NCBI GenBank assembly: GCA_031256015.1
Contig: JAIRRK010000028.1
Location: 1 to 6,519, forward strand
Direction of reading: 5' to 3'
From: Dysgonamonadaceae bacterium
Lineage (GTDB): Bacteria; Bacteroidota; Bacteroidia; Bacteroidales; Azobacteroidaceae
DNA: 6,519 bases
The translations under genes were made by a program, and so were the position numbers. Below are positions 6,378 to 6,519 of the stretch, piece after piece. The notes under the pieces are model-generated. The model was given only the letters and a program-made list of their open reading frames with translations. It was not told where the DNA came from and searched no databases. Every line of letters begins with the position of its first letter. Positions within the stretch are counted from its first letter, which is position 1.

Positions 6378-6519
6378 AAAAAAGAGCTTTATTCATTGAC
6401 CGTGACGGAACACTAATCATGGAACCTCCGATAACTTTTCAAGTAGATAATTTGGAACAAATGGAACTGCTTCCCGGAGTGATTCGGAACTTGTATTTCA
6501 TCCGTAAAAATCTGGACTT
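6374..6519 (+). CDS. hisB: HisB, N-terminal histidinol-phosphatase domain (3' end outside window)
   Basis: The first 48 codons of a gene that starts at the ATG overlapping the hisC stop (ATGA, 6374-6377). The protein begins [19 protein letters not shown], containing the HAD-family DxDGT nucleophile motif (Asp9 and Asp11). It continues [19 protein letters not shown], which matches the 'EPP...FQVD' signature of the histidinol-phosphate phosphatase domain of bifunctional HisB. By family, the full protein should also carry a C-terminal imidazoleglycerol-phosphate dehydratase domain, giving steps 6 and 8 of the pathway, but that half lies beyond the window edge. A stand-alone phosphatase cannot be strictly excluded. 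The gene order hisG-D-C-B supports the bifunctional reading. Confidence 0.92.
   Translation, partial: MKKRALFIDRDGTLIMEPPITFQVDNLEQMELLPGVIRNLYFIRKNLD

Noticed and set aside
1..6519. Search for CRISPR arrays, tRNA/rRNA genes, insertion sequences and defence genes
   Set aside because: No repeat array, cloverleaf-like segment, transposase or inverted-repeat ends were seen; the window is filled by conserved chromosomal genes.

Overview
The window reads as chromosomal DNA from a member of the Bacteroidota, most likely order Bacteroidales or a close relative. The evidence is a type IX secretion 'plug' family protein (DUF5103), the Bacteroidota-type form of RsmE, starts with A/T-rich upstream regions instead of Shine-Dalgarno sequences, and a promoter that fits the Bacteroidota consensus (TTG, 19 nt, TAnnTTTG). 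Genus cannot be fixed from the sequence. All genes lie on the + strand and coding density is very high.

Left half (1-2994): four tightly packed genes. They are the 3' end of a calcineurin-like metallophosphoesterase (cut by the window edge), a secreted DUF5103/T9SS plug-type protein, rsmE (16S rRNA m3U1498 methyltransferase) and lipB (octanoyltransferase). Gaps are 32, 1 and 3 nt, so at least the last three are probably co-transcribed, although their functions (secretion, ribosome modification, lipoate synthesis) do not form one pathway.

Middle (2995-3171): a 177-nt gap that is not empty. It carries a promoter, a 12-codon leader ORF with four histidine codons (MIYPAHIHHHSE), a 10-bp GC-rich hairpin with a T-run (intrinsic terminator), and an upstream segment that can form a competing antiterminator. 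Together this is a complete, classical histidine-operon transcription attenuator, and it is the most interesting item in the window.

Right half (3172-6519): the start of a histidine operon in the order hisG-hisD-hisC-hisB, with hisB cut by the right edge. hisD/hisC and hisC/hisB overlap by 4 nt (ATGA). HisG is the long form with a C-terminal regulatory domain, so the pathway appears to be controlled both by attenuation (histidyl-tRNA charging) and by allosteric feedback on the first enzyme. hisB begins with the histidinol-phosphatase domain, indicating a bifunctional HisB.
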